The notes beneath the pieces were generated by a model. It saw only the letters and a program-made list of their open reading frames with translations, made no database searches and had not been told where the DNA came from. From Oscillospiraceae bacterium (GTDB lineage: Bacteria; Bacillota; Clostridia; Oscillospirales; Oscillospiraceae): a DNA stretch of 64,000 nucleotides. Location of the stretch: positions 1-64,000 of the forward strand of contig JAFWDQ010000011.1 in assembly GCA_017516065.1 (NCBI GenBank), given 5' to 3'. Shown here piece after piece: positions 51,693 through 60,786 of the stretch. Position 1 is the stretch's first letter. Each line of letters starts with the position of its first letter. The translations under genes were made by a program, and so were the position numbers.

Positions 51693-53030
51693 ATGGGACT
51701 GATCAAGGCGGCGTTGGGTGCTGCAGGCGGCGCACTGGCGGACCAGTGGAAAGAGTACTTTTATTGTGACTCGCTCCCGGCCAATGTGCTGGCGGTAAAG
51801 GGCCAGCATCGTGCCAGCGGACGCTCCTCCAACACCAGGGGAAGCGACAACATCATCACCGACGGCTCCGTCATCGCCGTGGCCGACGGCCAGTGCATGA
51901 TCATCGTGGAGCAGGGCAAAGTGGTGGATCTGTGCGCGGAACCCGGAGAATATACATATGATGCGTCCACCGAGCCCTCCATCTTTGCCGGCGGCGATCT
52001 GGCGACGAACATCATGGAGGTCTTCAAGACCATCGGCAAGCGTTTCACCTTCGGCGGCGAGCCTCCCAGAGACCAGCGCATCTACTATTTCAACACCAAG
52101 GAGCTGGTGGGCAATAAGTACGGCACCCCCTCTCCGGTGCCCTTCCGTGTGGTGGACACCAACATCGGCCTGGACATGGACATCGCCATCCGCTGCTTCG
52201 GTGAGTACAGCTACCGCATCACCAACCCGATGCTGCTGTATACCAACGTCACCGGCAATGTGGAGACCGCCTACACCCGCGAGAACCTGGACGGCCAGCT
52301 GAAAACGGAGCTGCTCACGGCTCTGCAGCCTGCCTTCGCCCGGATCTCCGCCATGGGCATCCGTTACTCGGCTCTGCCCGGCCATACCATGGAGCTGGCC
52401 GAGGCCCTCAACGACATCCTGTCCGAAAAGTGGCGGGATCTGCGCGGCATCGAGATCGTCTCCTTCGGCGTGTCCAGCGTGAAGGCGTCCGAGGAAGACG
52501 AGCAGATGATCAAGGAGCTGCAGCGGAATGCGGCGCTCCGGGATCCGACGATGGCGGCGGCCCATCTTGTGGGCGCCCAGGCGGCGGCCATGCAGGCGGC
52601 GGCCAACAATGAGAACGCCGGTCCGGCCATGGCCTTCATGGGCATGGGCATGGCGCAGAACGCCGGCGGCGGCGACGCGGCCAGCCTGTTCCAGATGGGA
52701 CAGCAGGCGGCGGCCCGTGCGGCGGCACCCCAGGAGCCCCAGCAGCCTCAGATCGAGGCCGGCGGCTGGGCGTGCCCCGGCTGCGGCAAGACGGCCACGG
52801 GCAAGTTCTGCCCCGAGTGCGGCACCAAGAAGCCCGAGGACGGCTGGACCTGTACCTGCGGCGCGGTGAACAAGGGCAAGTTCTGCTCTGAGTGCGGTGA
52901 GAAAAAGCCTGCCGGCGTACCCCAGTACAAGTGCGATAAGTGCGGCTGGGAGCCGGAGGATCCGGCCAATCCGCCGAAGTTCTGCCCGGAGTGCGGAGAT
53001 CCCTTCGACACCGGCGACGTGGTCGAATGA
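51693..53030 (+). CDS. SPFH-domain protein with C-terminal zinc ribbons
   Basis: 445-aa protein of the YdjI-like group (sometimes annotated as virion core protein-like). The SPFH/band-7 domain covers ~20-265 (YFYCDSLPANVLAVKG to GIEIVSFGVSSVKASEED), without a transmembrane helix. An Ala/Met/Gln-rich linker (~285-345) leads to three zinc-ribbon units: CPGCGKTATGKFCPEC, CTCGAVNKGKFCSEC and CDKCGW...FCPEC. In Bacillus the ydjI neighbourhood is linked to PspA-type envelope stress; no PspA is present here. ATG at 51693 follows AAGGAG. It heads a unit with membrane, DUF4428 and lipoprotein genes, suggesting a membrane-associated scaffold. Confidence 0.9.
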   Translation: MGLIKAALGAAGGALADQWKEYFYCDSLPANVLAVKGQHRASGRSSNTRGSDNIITDGSVIAVADGQCMIIVEQGKVVDLCAEPGEYTYDASTEPSIFAGGDLATNIMEVFKTIGKRFTFGGEPPRDQRIYYFNTKELVGNKYGTPSPVPFRVVDTNIGLDMDIAIRCFGEYSYRITNPMLLYTNVTGNVETAYTRENLDGQLKTELLTALQPAFARISAMGIRYSALPGHTMELAEALNDILSEKWRDLRGIEIVSFGVSSVKASEEDEQMIKELQRNAALRDPTMAAAHLVGAQAAAMQAAANNENAGPAMAFMGMGMAQNAGGGDAASLFQMGQQAAARAAAPQEPQQPQIEAGGWACPGCGKTATGKFCPECGTKKPEDGWTCTCGAVNKGKFCSECGEKKPAGVPQYKCDKCGWEPEDPANPPKFCPECGDPFDTGDVVE

Positions 53031-53133
53031 TCCTGTCTGAAAAAACAGTGCGGACCCCTCCGGGGCGTACTGTTTGAAAATAGAGCACATCATCCACAAC
53101 GAAGCATCTGTTATGTTTTAAGGAGGTAAAATC

Positions 53134-53523
53134 ATGGGAGGTAAATTCTTAAAGATCACAGGTATCCTGATGATCATCGGCGGTATCATCGGCCTGATCG
53201 CCGGCATTATTGCCCTGTTCACCGCAGGCGCGATGTCCGTGATGGGCGCTAATATCGGCGCGCTGTATCTTGCCGCGATCCTGGCGATCATCAGCGGCAT
53301 CATCGAGCTGCTGGCCGGTCTGAAGGGCAACAAGGGCAGCAAGGATCCCGCTCTGGGCGCCAAGTGCCTGCCCTGGGGCGTCATCGTTCTGGTGCTCACC
53401 ATTATCGGCATGATTGTCGGCAAGGGCAGCGGCAGAGCCGTAGTCAGCGTGATCGTGGGTGTCATTATCCCCATCCTGTATATCGTGGGCGCCCTGATGA
53501 TGAAGAAAGAGCTCCCCGGCTGA
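53134..53523 (+). CDS. small four-helix membrane protein
   Basis: 129-aa hydrophobic protein, not assignable to a named family with confidence. Four membrane segments: ~7-31 (Ile/Gly-rich ITGILMIIGGIIGLIAGI), ~41-62, ~80-97 and ~103-123. A short basic loop GLKGNKGSKDP lies between helices 2 and 3. ATG at 53134 follows AAGGAGG. It sits between the SPFH and DUF4428 genes, so may be the membrane partner of one of them. Confidence 0.85.
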   Translation: MGGKFLKITGILMIIGGIIGLIAGIIALFTAGAMSVMGANIGALYLAAILAIISGIIELLAGLKGNKGSKDPALGAKCLPWGVIVLVLTIIGMIVGKGSGRAVVSVIVGVIIPILYIVGALMMKKELPG

Positions 53524-53541
53524 GAATTGGAACCATCCGTT

Positions 53542-53583
53542 TGCACGGATCGTCCGCAGTGAGGACTGCGGGCGATCCGTGCA
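53542..53583 (+). other. long intergenic hairpin
   Basis: An 11-bp outer stem TGCACGGATCG continues through a G-U pair into a 7-bp inner stem CCGCAGT/ACTGCGG around a GAGG loop. No U-tract follows. Probably an RNA processing or stability element between the membrane-protein and DUF4428 genes. Confidence 0.65.
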
Positions 53584-53601
53584 GCAGAAAGGAGTATTTC
53601 C

Positions 53602-54324
53602 ATGGGACTTTTCGACAAGAAAAACTGCAGCGTCTGCGGGGAGAAGATCGGCGTACTGGGCAACCGCAAGCTGGAGGACGGCAATCTGTGCAAAGACTGC
53701 AATAAGAAGCTCTCTCCCTGGTTCAGCGACCGCAAGAAGAGCACCGTGGCCCAGATCGAAGAGCAGCTGGCCTGGCGTGAGGCCAACAAGGAGAAGGTGG
53801 CGGCATTCCATGTCACCCGGACTCTGGGGCTGCACACACAGGTCCTGCTGGACGAGGACAACGGCAAGTTCCTGATCGCCGACTCAAAGCAGTGGAAGAA
53901 CGAAAACCCCGATGTGCTGGACTTTTCCGACGTTACCGGCTGCGACATCGACATCGACGAGTCCAGGACCGAAATCACACATCCCGGCAAGGACGGCAAG
54001 CAGGTCAGCTTCGTTCCGCCCCGCTACAAGTTTGATTACGACTTCTATGTCACGATCCACGTCACCAGTCCTTATTACAGTGAGATGCGTGTCAAGGTCA
54101 ACAACAGCCGGGTGGACGGCGATTCCCGGGGGGAATACGACCGGTATCGGCTCCTGTGCGAGGACATCAAGGCGGCTTTGACTCAGGCCCGTGCGGACGT
54201 GCGCGAGAGCATCGCCGCGGCCAACGCGCCCAAGATGGCCACCACCTGTCCCTGGTGCGGCGCCACCACGCTGCCCAACGAGAAGGGCTGCTGCGAGTAC
54301 TGCGGCGGCGCGCTGGGCGGCTGA
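53602..54324 (+). CDS. DUF4428 domain protein with terminal zinc motifs
   Basis: 240-aa cytoplasmic protein. The N-terminal zinc module CSVCGEKIG...LCKDC (9-39) matches the DUF4428 pattern and precedes a helix and a beta domain with YDFYVTIHVTSPYYSEMRVK that resembles PH-like/SHOCT-associated folds. A second zinc motif CPWCGATT...CCEYCG closes the protein. ATG at 53602 follows AAAGGAG. Function of DUF4428 is not established; it often accompanies small membrane and zinc-ribbon proteins, which fits here. Confidence 0.88.
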   Translation: MGLFDKKNCSVCGEKIGVLGNRKLEDGNLCKDCNKKLSPWFSDRKKSTVAQIEEQLAWREANKEKVAAFHVTRTLGLHTQVLLDEDNGKFLIADSKQWKNENPDVLDFSDVTGCDIDIDESRTEITHPGKDGKQVSFVPPRYKFDYDFYVTIHVTSPYYSEMRVKVNNSRVDGDSRGEYDRYRLLCEDIKAALTQARADVRESIAAANAPKMATTCPWCGATTLPNEKGCCEYCGGALGG

Positions 54325-54397
54325 CGGGAACCCGTATATTGACCTGATAAACACGAGAGAGGACTCCCGCTTTCTGTAAGCGGCAGGAGGAAGAACA

Positions 54398-55063
54398 ATG
54401 AGAAAAATTCTGACTATTCTGGCTGCGCTGGCCCTGATTGCGGCCCTGTCGGCCTGTGGCGGACCTGCCCCCGCGAATCCCGATGCGGGCTCCGCCGCCG
54501 CTCCGGACAGCGGGAACACGGCTATGAACAGTAACGAAGGGAACACCGTTGCGCCCCTGAGCATGGACGACTACATCGGCGGCTGGTACGGCTGGTGGGC
54601 CATCTTTGAGCCCACGGGCGATGTGGACAGCCTGCAGGACGGCGACTGGTTCGACTGCTGTGCGGATATCGAGCCCTATGACGAGGAAATTGCCACCATG
54701 ACCATCTGGGATGAGTACTCCTCCCGTTCCGAGCCCATCGCCATTCTGGATCTGTACATTGACGAGGACGGCACAGCCTATTCACTCGGCACCAGTTCCT
54801 TTATGGACGATGTCCTCGACAACGGCGAGCTGGCCTTCAGCCTCAACGATGCGACCTATGACGACATGCTCTATATCGAAGGTCAGTATGAGAGCGACAC
54901 CGCGTCCTTCAAGTATATGTTCATCCTGCGGCCCTGGGGCTGTCTGTGGGACGACATTGAGGCCGACAGTCCGGAGGATCTGCCCTACGGCTACTATGAC
55001 TGGTATCTGCCTCTCCTGGAAACCGGCAGCGACGTTCCCGATGTCATTGATCTGAACTATTAA
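54398..55063 (+). CDS. lipoprotein, 221 aa, unknown
   Basis: Signal peptide ending LSAC with Cys20, a Pro/Ala/Gly/Asn-rich linker (~21-50), then an acidic, Trp/Tyr-rich domain (DDYIGGWYGWWAIFEPTG ... YYDWYLPLLETG). The IGGWYGWW segment recalls the GDWATYEV/GSWEMVSG starts in the 47.9-kb lipoprotein, so the domains may be distantly related. ATG at 54398 follows AGGAGG. Cotranscribed with its neighbours. Confidence 0.85.
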   Translation: MRKILTILAALALIAALSACGGPAPANPDAGSAAAPDSGNTAMNSNEGNTVAPLSMDDYIGGWYGWWAIFEPTGDVDSLQDGDWFDCCADIEPYDEEIATMTIWDEYSSRSEPIAILDLYIDEDGTAYSLGTSSFMDDVLDNGELAFSLNDATYDDMLYIEGQYESDTASFKYMFILRPWGCLWDDIEADSPEDLPYGYYDWYLPLLETGSDVPDVIDLNY

Positions 55064-55111
55064 CCGTATACGACCTGCAGACAGCGGGTTGAATTAAAAG
55101 AAGGAGAATGA

Positions 55112-55678
55112 ATGATGAAAAAGATTCTGATTGGTGTAATGACTCTTGTTATCGTCCTGGGCCTGTGCGCCTGCGGCGGTGGCGGCGGCGGCAACGACGG
55201 CGGTGGCGGCGGCGGTGCCGTGAAGGGTGAGGTTTACGATGCCGGCAACGTCAGCGTTCTCGTGCCCGACGGCTGGATGGCCGTGCCCACCTCCGACATC
55301 TTCGATGATTATGACGGCGACTATGATCCCTACAGAGTGAGCCTCTACAAGGGCGCCGACAGCGAGTGGGATGCGTTCACCTGCCCGGGCGTCAACATTG
55401 TCAGCTACAAGCCCACCACCACCGTTGGCTTTGAAAGCACCAAGGCCTTCTATGACGACGTGCAGGATCTGGAGCCCATGACCTTCGGCAACTACACCTA
55501 TGAGGGCTTCTCCGCCGTCAGCATGGATGTGCCCATCACCACCCTGCTGACCACCGGCAACGACGACGGCGCTCAGGTCCAGGTCACCCTGTGGACCGAG
55601 ATGGACGAAGGCAACATCTCCCTGGATGATCCCGACGTTCAGGCCATCCTCGAGAGCATCGCGGTGGTCAACGACTGA
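55112..55678 (+). CDS. lipoprotein, 188 aa, unknown
   Basis: Short signal peptide with lipobox LCAC (Cys21), then a long glycine run (~22-36) as spacer, and a ~150-residue beta-rich domain (GNVSVLVPDGWMAVPTSD ... MTFGNYTYEGFSAVSMDVP). The layout suggests a surface ligand-binding domain on a flexible tether; similar domains occur in other Clostridia lipoproteins. Start may be ATG 55112 or 55115. Last gene before a strong terminator. Confidence 0.85.
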   Translation: MMKKILIGVMTLVIVLGLCACGGGGGGNDGGGGGGAVKGEVYDAGNVSVLVPDGWMAVPTSDIFDDYDGDYDPYRVSLYKGADSEWDAFTCPGVNIVSYKPTTTVGFESTKAFYDDVQDLEPMTFGNYTYEGFSAVSMDVPITTLLTTGNDDGAQVQVTLWTEMDEGNISLDDPDVQAILESIAVVND

Positions 55679-55719
55679 TCAGACGATCAGCCGGACAAAC
55701 TGAGATAACACAGCAAAAT

Positions 55720-55766
55720 ACCCCCTGCATCGGACAAATGCCCGGTGCAGGGGGTTATGTTTTTTT
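55720..55766. terminator. terminator closing the lipoprotein cluster, possibly bidirectional
   Basis: Stem ACCCCCTGCATCGG (55720-55733) with 55742-55755 (one G-U pair), then TTTTTTT on the plus strand. The convergent methyltransferase gene may use it in reverse. Confidence 0.9.
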
Positions 55767-55768
55767 GA

Positions 55769-56380
55769 TCACTTATACGCCACGACGCTGAGCCAGCCCC
55801 GGGTGGGGTTGGGATAGCACTGGACCTTTCGGAACCCGGCCTCCCGGAGGAGGGACTGGAGGGTCTCGGCGGGGTAAATGGTCATACCGTCTATGATATC
55901 CACCCAGGGATCGTTTTCGGGATCGGTATCCTCGTTGCAGATGAGGAACCAGCCGCCGGGCCGCAGGACCCGGTATACCTCCCGGAAGGAGGCGGCGGGC
56001 CCGGGCCAGTAATAGATAGACTCAAAGGCGGTGACGAAGTCGAAATGATCGTCCTTCCAGGGGATGGCGCGGATGTCGGCCTGCACGATCTCGCAGCGGC
56101 CGGCCTCGATCGCCGCCGCGTTCCGTCTGCGGCTGAAGCGGACGCTGGCGTCGGAATAATCCAGCCCGCAGATATTGCCCTTCGGGCAGAGCTCCAGCAG
56201 CCGCGCCACACCGCCGCCGCCGCCGCAGCCGGCGTCCAGCCCCTCAGCGTCCGGGGCAAGCTCCACGTAGGTCAGACCCCAGTCCGCCAGCTCTGCATGA
56301 TGCCGGTTCATGGCCTTGAGAAAACGTCGGCCGCTCAGGCCCTTCGGCTTGCAGGCATTCTGATAATACCTCTGTCCCAT
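55769..56380 (-). CDS. class I SAM-dependent methyltransferase
   Basis: 203-aa Rossmann methyltransferase of the UbiE/type 11 kind. Motif I LDAGCGGGGGVAR (48-60), acidic end of strand 2 in GLDYSDASV, motif post-II VQADIRAIPWKDDHFD and FREVYRVLRPGGWFLI. ATG at 56380 has GGGAGGAG upstream; the frame extends 30 codons further with no conserved sequence, so the short form is preferred. Substrate unknown. Single gene. Confidence 0.9.
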   Translation of the reverse strand: MGQRYYQNACKPKGLSGRRFLKAMNRHHAELADWGLTYVELAPDAEGLDAGCGGGGGVARLLELCPKGNICGLDYSDASVRFSRRRNAAAIEAGRCEIVQADIRAIPWKDDHFDFVTAFESIYYWPGPAASFREVYRVLRPGGWFLICNEDTDPENDPWVDIIDGMTIYPAETLQSLLREAGFRKVQCYPNPTRGWLSVVAYK

Positions 56381-57110
56381 ACCGGACTCCTCCCTCCGCC
56401 CGCCGGACCCGGCAGACGGCTCCACTCTCTTGATTGGCACCATTCTACTCTCTTTTTCCCCCGGAGGCAATTACAGGGCAATTACAGTTTGGAAAAAACA
56501 GAGTACAGAGAGAAGGAGGGGGAGCCCCCCGGCCCCCGACGGGGGACTATTCCTGTTTGACTGAGGAAGAAGACAAACAGTTTTTTAGGAACGAGCCTCC
56601 GGCGGGTGACTTTCTGTGTGCGACAGAAAGTCACTAAAGAACGCACCAAAGGGGGACCCCCAATCATGGGGTCCCCCTTGTGGAATCCCCTCCCTTACGA
56701 CAGGAGAATTCCAGCCACAGAACCACCCCGGCAGGCAGAGCCCTGAATCGTCTGGTGCAGCCCACCCGCGCTTCCGCGCTGCTGCGATGTGTAATGTAGG
56801 ACCGCAGGGCCGCACCCTGCGAGGCGCAGGAGCAGAGGAGCGGGAACCGAAACGACAGAGTAAGAGCGGCAGCGAAGCTGGAGGCAGAGACAATTCAAGT
56901 TTGTTGCGCCGAGTAAGTGTTGCCGGAACTACCATCAGAGCGGGAAAGGAAATACATAGAAACCATGGGTTTCTATGCGTGTTCTTTGCCTACTTTCTGT
57001 CACGACACAGAAAGTAGGCCGCCGGAGGCATCCCCGCCCGCAGGCGGAACCTGCGGGACACTGCCGCGGTCAAACAGGAAAAAGCGCTCCCCTTGGCGGG
57101 AAACAAAAAA
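56381..57110. other. gene-free region holding repeat copy C
   Basis: No supportable gene between the methyltransferase and nifJ. Frames here are repeat-derived. Apart from repeat copy C, a small hairpin CTGTTTGAC.../...CAAACAG lies near 56552-56580. Confidence 0.7.
56596..57020 (+). repeat. intergenic hairpin-ended repeat, copy C
   Basis: About 425 bp. Left hairpin GTGACTTTCTGT (56606-56617) with ACAGAAAGTCAC (56623-56634); right hairpin GCCTACTTTCTGT (56988-57000) with ACAGAAAGTAGGC (57007-57019). GCCTCCGGCGG is present at the left end and, inverted, at the right end. Internal block 56724-56801 matches 19225-19305 of copy A, and the palindrome at 56955-56977 matches 19482-19504 in position and shape. 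Confidence 0.82.
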
Positions 57111-57139
57111 CAGGGCGCGCTGTGATCAGCGCGCCCTGA
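57111..57139 (-). terminator. nifJ terminator
   Basis: CAGGGCGCGCTG (57111-57122) with CAGCGCGCCCTG (57128-57139); minus-strand TTTTTTG follows. Confidence 0.9.
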
Positions 57140-57154
57140 AAGAGGAGAGGGGAA

Positions 57155-60100
57155 TCAGTTCACGTCCACGTCCATGGCCTTGAAGGCGGCGTACTTTTCC
57201 TTTGCCTCCTTCTCGGCCTGGGAGAACAGCTCCTTGGCGTTCTCCGGGAAGGTCAGGCGCAGGGAGGCATAGCGGACCTCGCCGTCCAGGAAATCCTGAT
57301 AGGGGATCGCAGGCTCTCTGGAATCCAGATGGAAGGGGTGTTTTTTCTCCAGCGGATTGTACCGGAACAGGTGCCAGTAGCCGGCCTCCACAGCCCGCTT
57401 CATCTCCTTCTGGGCGGTGTTCATGCCCGTCTTGATGCCGTGGGAGATGCAGGGGGCGTAGGCGATGACGATGGAGGGGCCGGGATAGGCATCGGCCTCC
57501 AGCAGGGCCCGGAGAAGCTGAGCGGGATCCGCGCCCATGGCCACCTGGGCCACGTAGATGTTCTTGTAGGCCATCATCTGACTGGCCAGATTCTTCTTGC
57601 TGGTCTTCTTGCCGGAGCTCTGGAACTGCGCCGCCGCGCCCAGAGGCGTGGCCTTGGAGGACTGGCCGCCGGTGTTGGAGTAGACCTCCGTGTCCACCAC
57701 CAGGACATTGACGTCCTCGCCGGTGGCAAAGACGTGATCCAGACCGCCGTAGCCGATGTCATAGGCCCAGCCGTCGCCGCCGTACATCCAGAAGGTCTTC
57801 TTGGCCAGGCTGTCGGCCCGGTCCAGAAGCTTCTGCTTCTCCGCGGCTGCCTCACCGGTGAGAGAGGCGGCCTCCAGGGCGGAGATGAGATCGTCGGAGG
57901 CAACGCGGGAATTGATCTTGTCATCGAAGGCCTCCAGCCAGCTGTCCAGAGCCGCCGACAACTCCGCCGGGAGACCCGGCAGCGCCCGGAGGGTCTGAGC
58001 GTGGAGCATTGCCTGGGCCCGCTGCTGCTTGACGGACAGGCACATGCCCAGGGAGAACTCAGCGTTGTTTTCAAACAGGGAGTTGGACCAGGCGGGACCG
58101 CGGCCCTTCTTATCGGTGGTGTAGGGAACGCAGGGCATGGCCGCGCCCCAGGCCTGAGAGCAGCCGGTGGCGTTGGCCCAGTAGATCCGGTCGCCGAACA
58201 GCTGGGTCAGCAGCTTGGCATAGGGGGTCTCACCGCAGCCGGCGCAGGCGCCGGAGAACTCCAGCAGAGGCTGGCGGAACTGGCTGCCCTTGACGGTATG
58301 GGGATCGAAGGCGCCGTCCTTTTCCGACAGCGTCAGACCGTAGTACCAGTTCTCATCCCGATAGTCGGACTCCGTGTGGGGCCGCACCCGGATGGCCTTG
58401 TCTTTGGCCGGACAGACCTCCTGACAGCTGCCGCAGCCGGTGCAGTCCAGAGCGCTGATCTGCAGGGAGAAGCGGTATTCCTTGGCCCCCTTGGCCGGGA
58501 CGGTGACGAAGCCCTCCGGGGCCGCCGCCGTCTCCGCCTCGTCCAGCAGATAGGGGCGCAGGACGCCGTGGGGACAGACGTAGGAGCACAGATTGCACTG
58601 CAGGCACTTTTCGCTGTCCCACACCGGCAGCTCCGTGGAGAAGCCCCGCTTCTCATAGGCGGAGGTGCCCAGAGGCATGGTGCCGTCCTCGTAGCCCTTG
58701 AAGGTGCTCACGGGGAGGTCGTCGCCCTTCAGCGCGTTGATGGGGGTCAGGATATCCCGGATGAAGGCCGGCAGATCGGCGGATACCGCGGCCTCCGGCT
58801 CGGGGGTGCAGTCCTTCCACGCCGCCGGCACGGTGACCTCGATCAGACCGCCGGCGCCGCTGTCGATGGCGGCCAGGTTCCGGTCCACCACCTCCTGACC
58901 CTTCTTGGCGAAGGTCTTGGCGGCGGCGGCCTTCATATAGCCCACGGCTTCCTCATAGGGGATCACGTCGGCCAGACGGAAGAAGGCGGACTGGAGGATC
59001 ATGTTGGCGTGGTTGCCCAGACCCAGCTCCCGGGCCAGCTTGTTGCCGTCGATGATATAGAAGCGGATCTGATTGTCCGCGATGTATTTCTTCACGCCGC
59101 CGGGGAGCTTCGCGTCCAGCTCCGCGGGGGACCACTCGCAGTTGAGCAGGAACGCGCCGCCGGGCTTGAGCTCGGAGAGGATATCATATTTCCGCAGGAA
59201 GGAGGCGTTGTGGCAGGCCACGAAGTCCGCCTGCTTCACCAGATGGGTGGCCAGGATGGGGCTCTTGCCGAAGCGCAGGTGAGAGCGGGTGATGCCGAAG
59301 GACTTCTTCGTGTCGTACTCAAAATACGCCTGGGTATACAGGTCGGTGTTCTCGCCGATGATGTGCACGGAGTTCTTGTTGGCGCCCACGGTGCCGTCGG
59401 AGCCCAGACCCCAGAACTTGCAGCACACGGTGCCGTCGGCCTCCGTGCGGAAGGCGGGTCCCACAGGCAGGGACAGGCCGGTGACGTCGTCGTTGATACC
59501 CACGGTAAAGTGGTTCTTCGGCGCGTCTGCCAGCAGATTGTCGTACACCGCCTTGATCTGGGCGGGATCCACGTCCTTGGAGGACAGACCGTAGCGGCCG
59601 CCGACGATGACCGGCCGGACGGCCTGGTCGAAGAAGGCGGAGCAGACGTCCACGTACAGCGGCTCGCCCACAGCGCCGTGCTCCTTGCAGCGGTCCAGCA
59701 CGGCGATCTTCTTCACGGTATCCGGCAGAGCGGCCAGGAAGTGCTTCACGGAGAAGGGCCGGAACAGATGGACCTGAAGATAGCCCACCTTTTCCCCCTG
59801 CCGGTTGAGATACGCCACGGTGTCCCGGATGGTGCCGCTGGCGCTGCCCATGGCGATGATGACCCGCTCCGCGTCGGGGGCGCCGTAGTAGTTGAACAGC
59901 TCGTACTGCCGGCCGGTGAGATCGCTGATGCGGTGGAGATACTCCTCCACCACCTCCGGCAGCGCGTCGTAGAAGGGATTGTTGGACTCCCGGACCTGGA
60001 AATAGATATCCGGGTTCTGGACGGTGTTGCGCAGGGTGGGATGCTCCGGGTTCAGAGCCTGATCCCGGAAGGCCTTCACGGCGTCCCAGTCCAGCAGCTG

Positions 60101-60679
60101 TGCCAGTTCGTCGTACTCCAGACACTCCACCTTCTGGACCTCGTGGGAGGTGCGGAAGCCGTCGAAGAAATGGAGGAAGGGGACCCGCTGGCGGATGGCA
60201 GACAGATGAGCCACGCCGGCCAGATCCATGACCTCCTGTACGCTGCCGGAGCTGAGCATGGCAAAGCCGGTGGCCCGGCAGGCCATGACGTCGGAGTGAT
60301 CGCCGAAGATGGACATGGCGTGGGTGCCCACGGTCCGGGACGCCACCTGCAGCACGGCCGGCTGCCGGGTGCCGGCGATGCGGTACATGGTGGGGATCAT
60401 CAGCATCAGGCCCTGGGAAGAGGTGAAGGAGGTGGCCAGAGAGCCCGCCTCCAGCGCGCCGTGGACCGCGCCCAGAGCGCCGGCCTCGGACTGCATCTCC
60501 ACCAGCCGTACCGGCTGGCCGAACAGATTTTTCACACCCCGGGCGGCATTTTCATCCGTCTTCTCCGCCATGGGGGAGGAGGGGGTGATGGGGTAGATGG
60601 CGGCGACCTCCGTAAATGCGTAGGAGATATACGAGGCGGCCTCGTTGCCGTCCATAGCGGCGGTTCTTCGTTTCGTCAT
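57155..60679 (-). CDS. nifJ: pyruvate:ferredoxin (flavodoxin) oxidoreductase
   Basis: Single-chain PFOR, 1174 aa, normal length, converting pyruvate and CoA to acetyl-CoA and CO2 while reducing ferredoxin. Order: N-terminal alpha domain (AAYISYAFTEVAAIYPITPS), domain II, gamma domain (~420-630), a two-[4Fe-4S] ferredoxin module with CLQCNLCSYVCPHG (~690) and CTGCGSCQEVCPA (~745), then the TPP-binding beta domain with a proximal cluster (GACAGCGETPYAKLL), NATGCSQAWG and GDGWAYDIGYGG (~970). All cluster cysteines appear intact. ATG at 60679 follows AGGAGG. Central enzyme of anaerobic energy metabolism here; strong promoter upstream. Confidence 0.98.
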   Translation of the reverse strand: MTKRRTAAMDGNEAASYISYAFTEVAAIYPITPSSPMAEKTDENAARGVKNLFGQPVRLVEMQSEAGALGAVHGALEAGSLATSFTSSQGLMLMIPTMYRIAGTRQPAVLQVASRTVGTHAMSIFGDHSDVMACRATGFAMLSSGSVQEVMDLAGVAHLSAIRQRVPFLHFFDGFRTSHEVQKVECLEYDELAQLLDWDAVKAFRDQALNPEHPTLRNTVQNPDIYFQVRESNNPFYDALPEVVEEYLHRISDLTGRQYELFNYYGAPDAERVIIAMGSASGTIRDTVAYLNRQGEKVGYLQVHLFRPFSVKHFLAALPDTVKKIAVLDRCKEHGAVGEPLYVDVCSAFFDQAVRPVIVGGRYGLSSKDVDPAQIKAVYDNLLADAPKNHFTVGINDDVTGLSLPVGPAFRTEADGTVCCKFWGLGSDGTVGANKNSVHIIGENTDLYTQAYFEYDTKKSFGITRSHLRFGKSPILATHLVKQADFVACHNASFLRKYDILSELKPGGAFLLNCEWSPAELDAKLPGGVKKYIADNQIRFYIIDGNKLARELGLGNHANMILQSAFFRLADVIPYEEAVGYMKAAAAKTFAKKGQEVVDRNLAAIDSGAGGLIEVTVPAAWKDCTPEPEAAVSADLPAFIRDILTPINALKGDDLPVSTFKGYEDGTMPLGTSAYEKRGFSTELPVWDSEKCLQCNLCSYVCPHGVLRPYLLDEAETAAAPEGFVTVPAKGAKEYRFSLQISALDCTGCGSCQEVCPAKDKAIRVRPHTESDYRDENWYYGLTLSEKDGAFDPHTVKGSQFRQPLLEFSGACAGCGETPYAKLLTQLFGDRIYWANATGCSQAWGAAMPCVPYTTDKKGRGPAWSNSLFENNAEFSLGMCLSVKQQRAQAMLHAQTLRALPGLPAELSAALDSWLEAFDDKINSRVASDDLISALEAASLTGEAAAEKQKLLDRADSLAKKTFWMYGGDGWAYDIGYGGLDHVFATGEDVNVLVVDTEVYSNTGGQSSKATPLGAAAQFQSSGKKTSKKNLASQMMAYKNIYVAQVAMGADPAQLLRALLEADAYPGPSIVIAYAPCISHGIKTGMNTAQKEMKRAVEAGYWHLFRYNPLEKKHPFHLDSREPAIPYQDFLDGEVRYASLRLTFPENAKELFSQAEKEAKEKYAAFKAMDVDVN

Positions 60680-60727
60680 ACACAGTGCCTCCTGTCATGC
60701 GGGGCTGTCCCGCGAAAAATATGGCGT

Positions 60728-60768
60728 CTGCCGCAGTTTCAGCGCCCGGGAGGGACGCTCTGCGGCAG
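60728..60768 (-). other. hairpin in the nifJ leader
   Basis: CTGCCGCAG (60728-60736) with CTGCGGCAG (60760-60768), with a smaller AGCG/CGCT stem inside. Lies in the ~100-nt leader between promoter and start; a regulatory or stabilising role is inferred. Confidence 0.55.
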
Positions 60769-60786
60769 TTCGATACCTTATTCAAT

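Noticed and set aside
56616..57017. Possible 133-aa protein within repeat copy C
   Set aside because: Starts in the terminal hairpin, no ribosome binding site, not conserved as protein against copy A.
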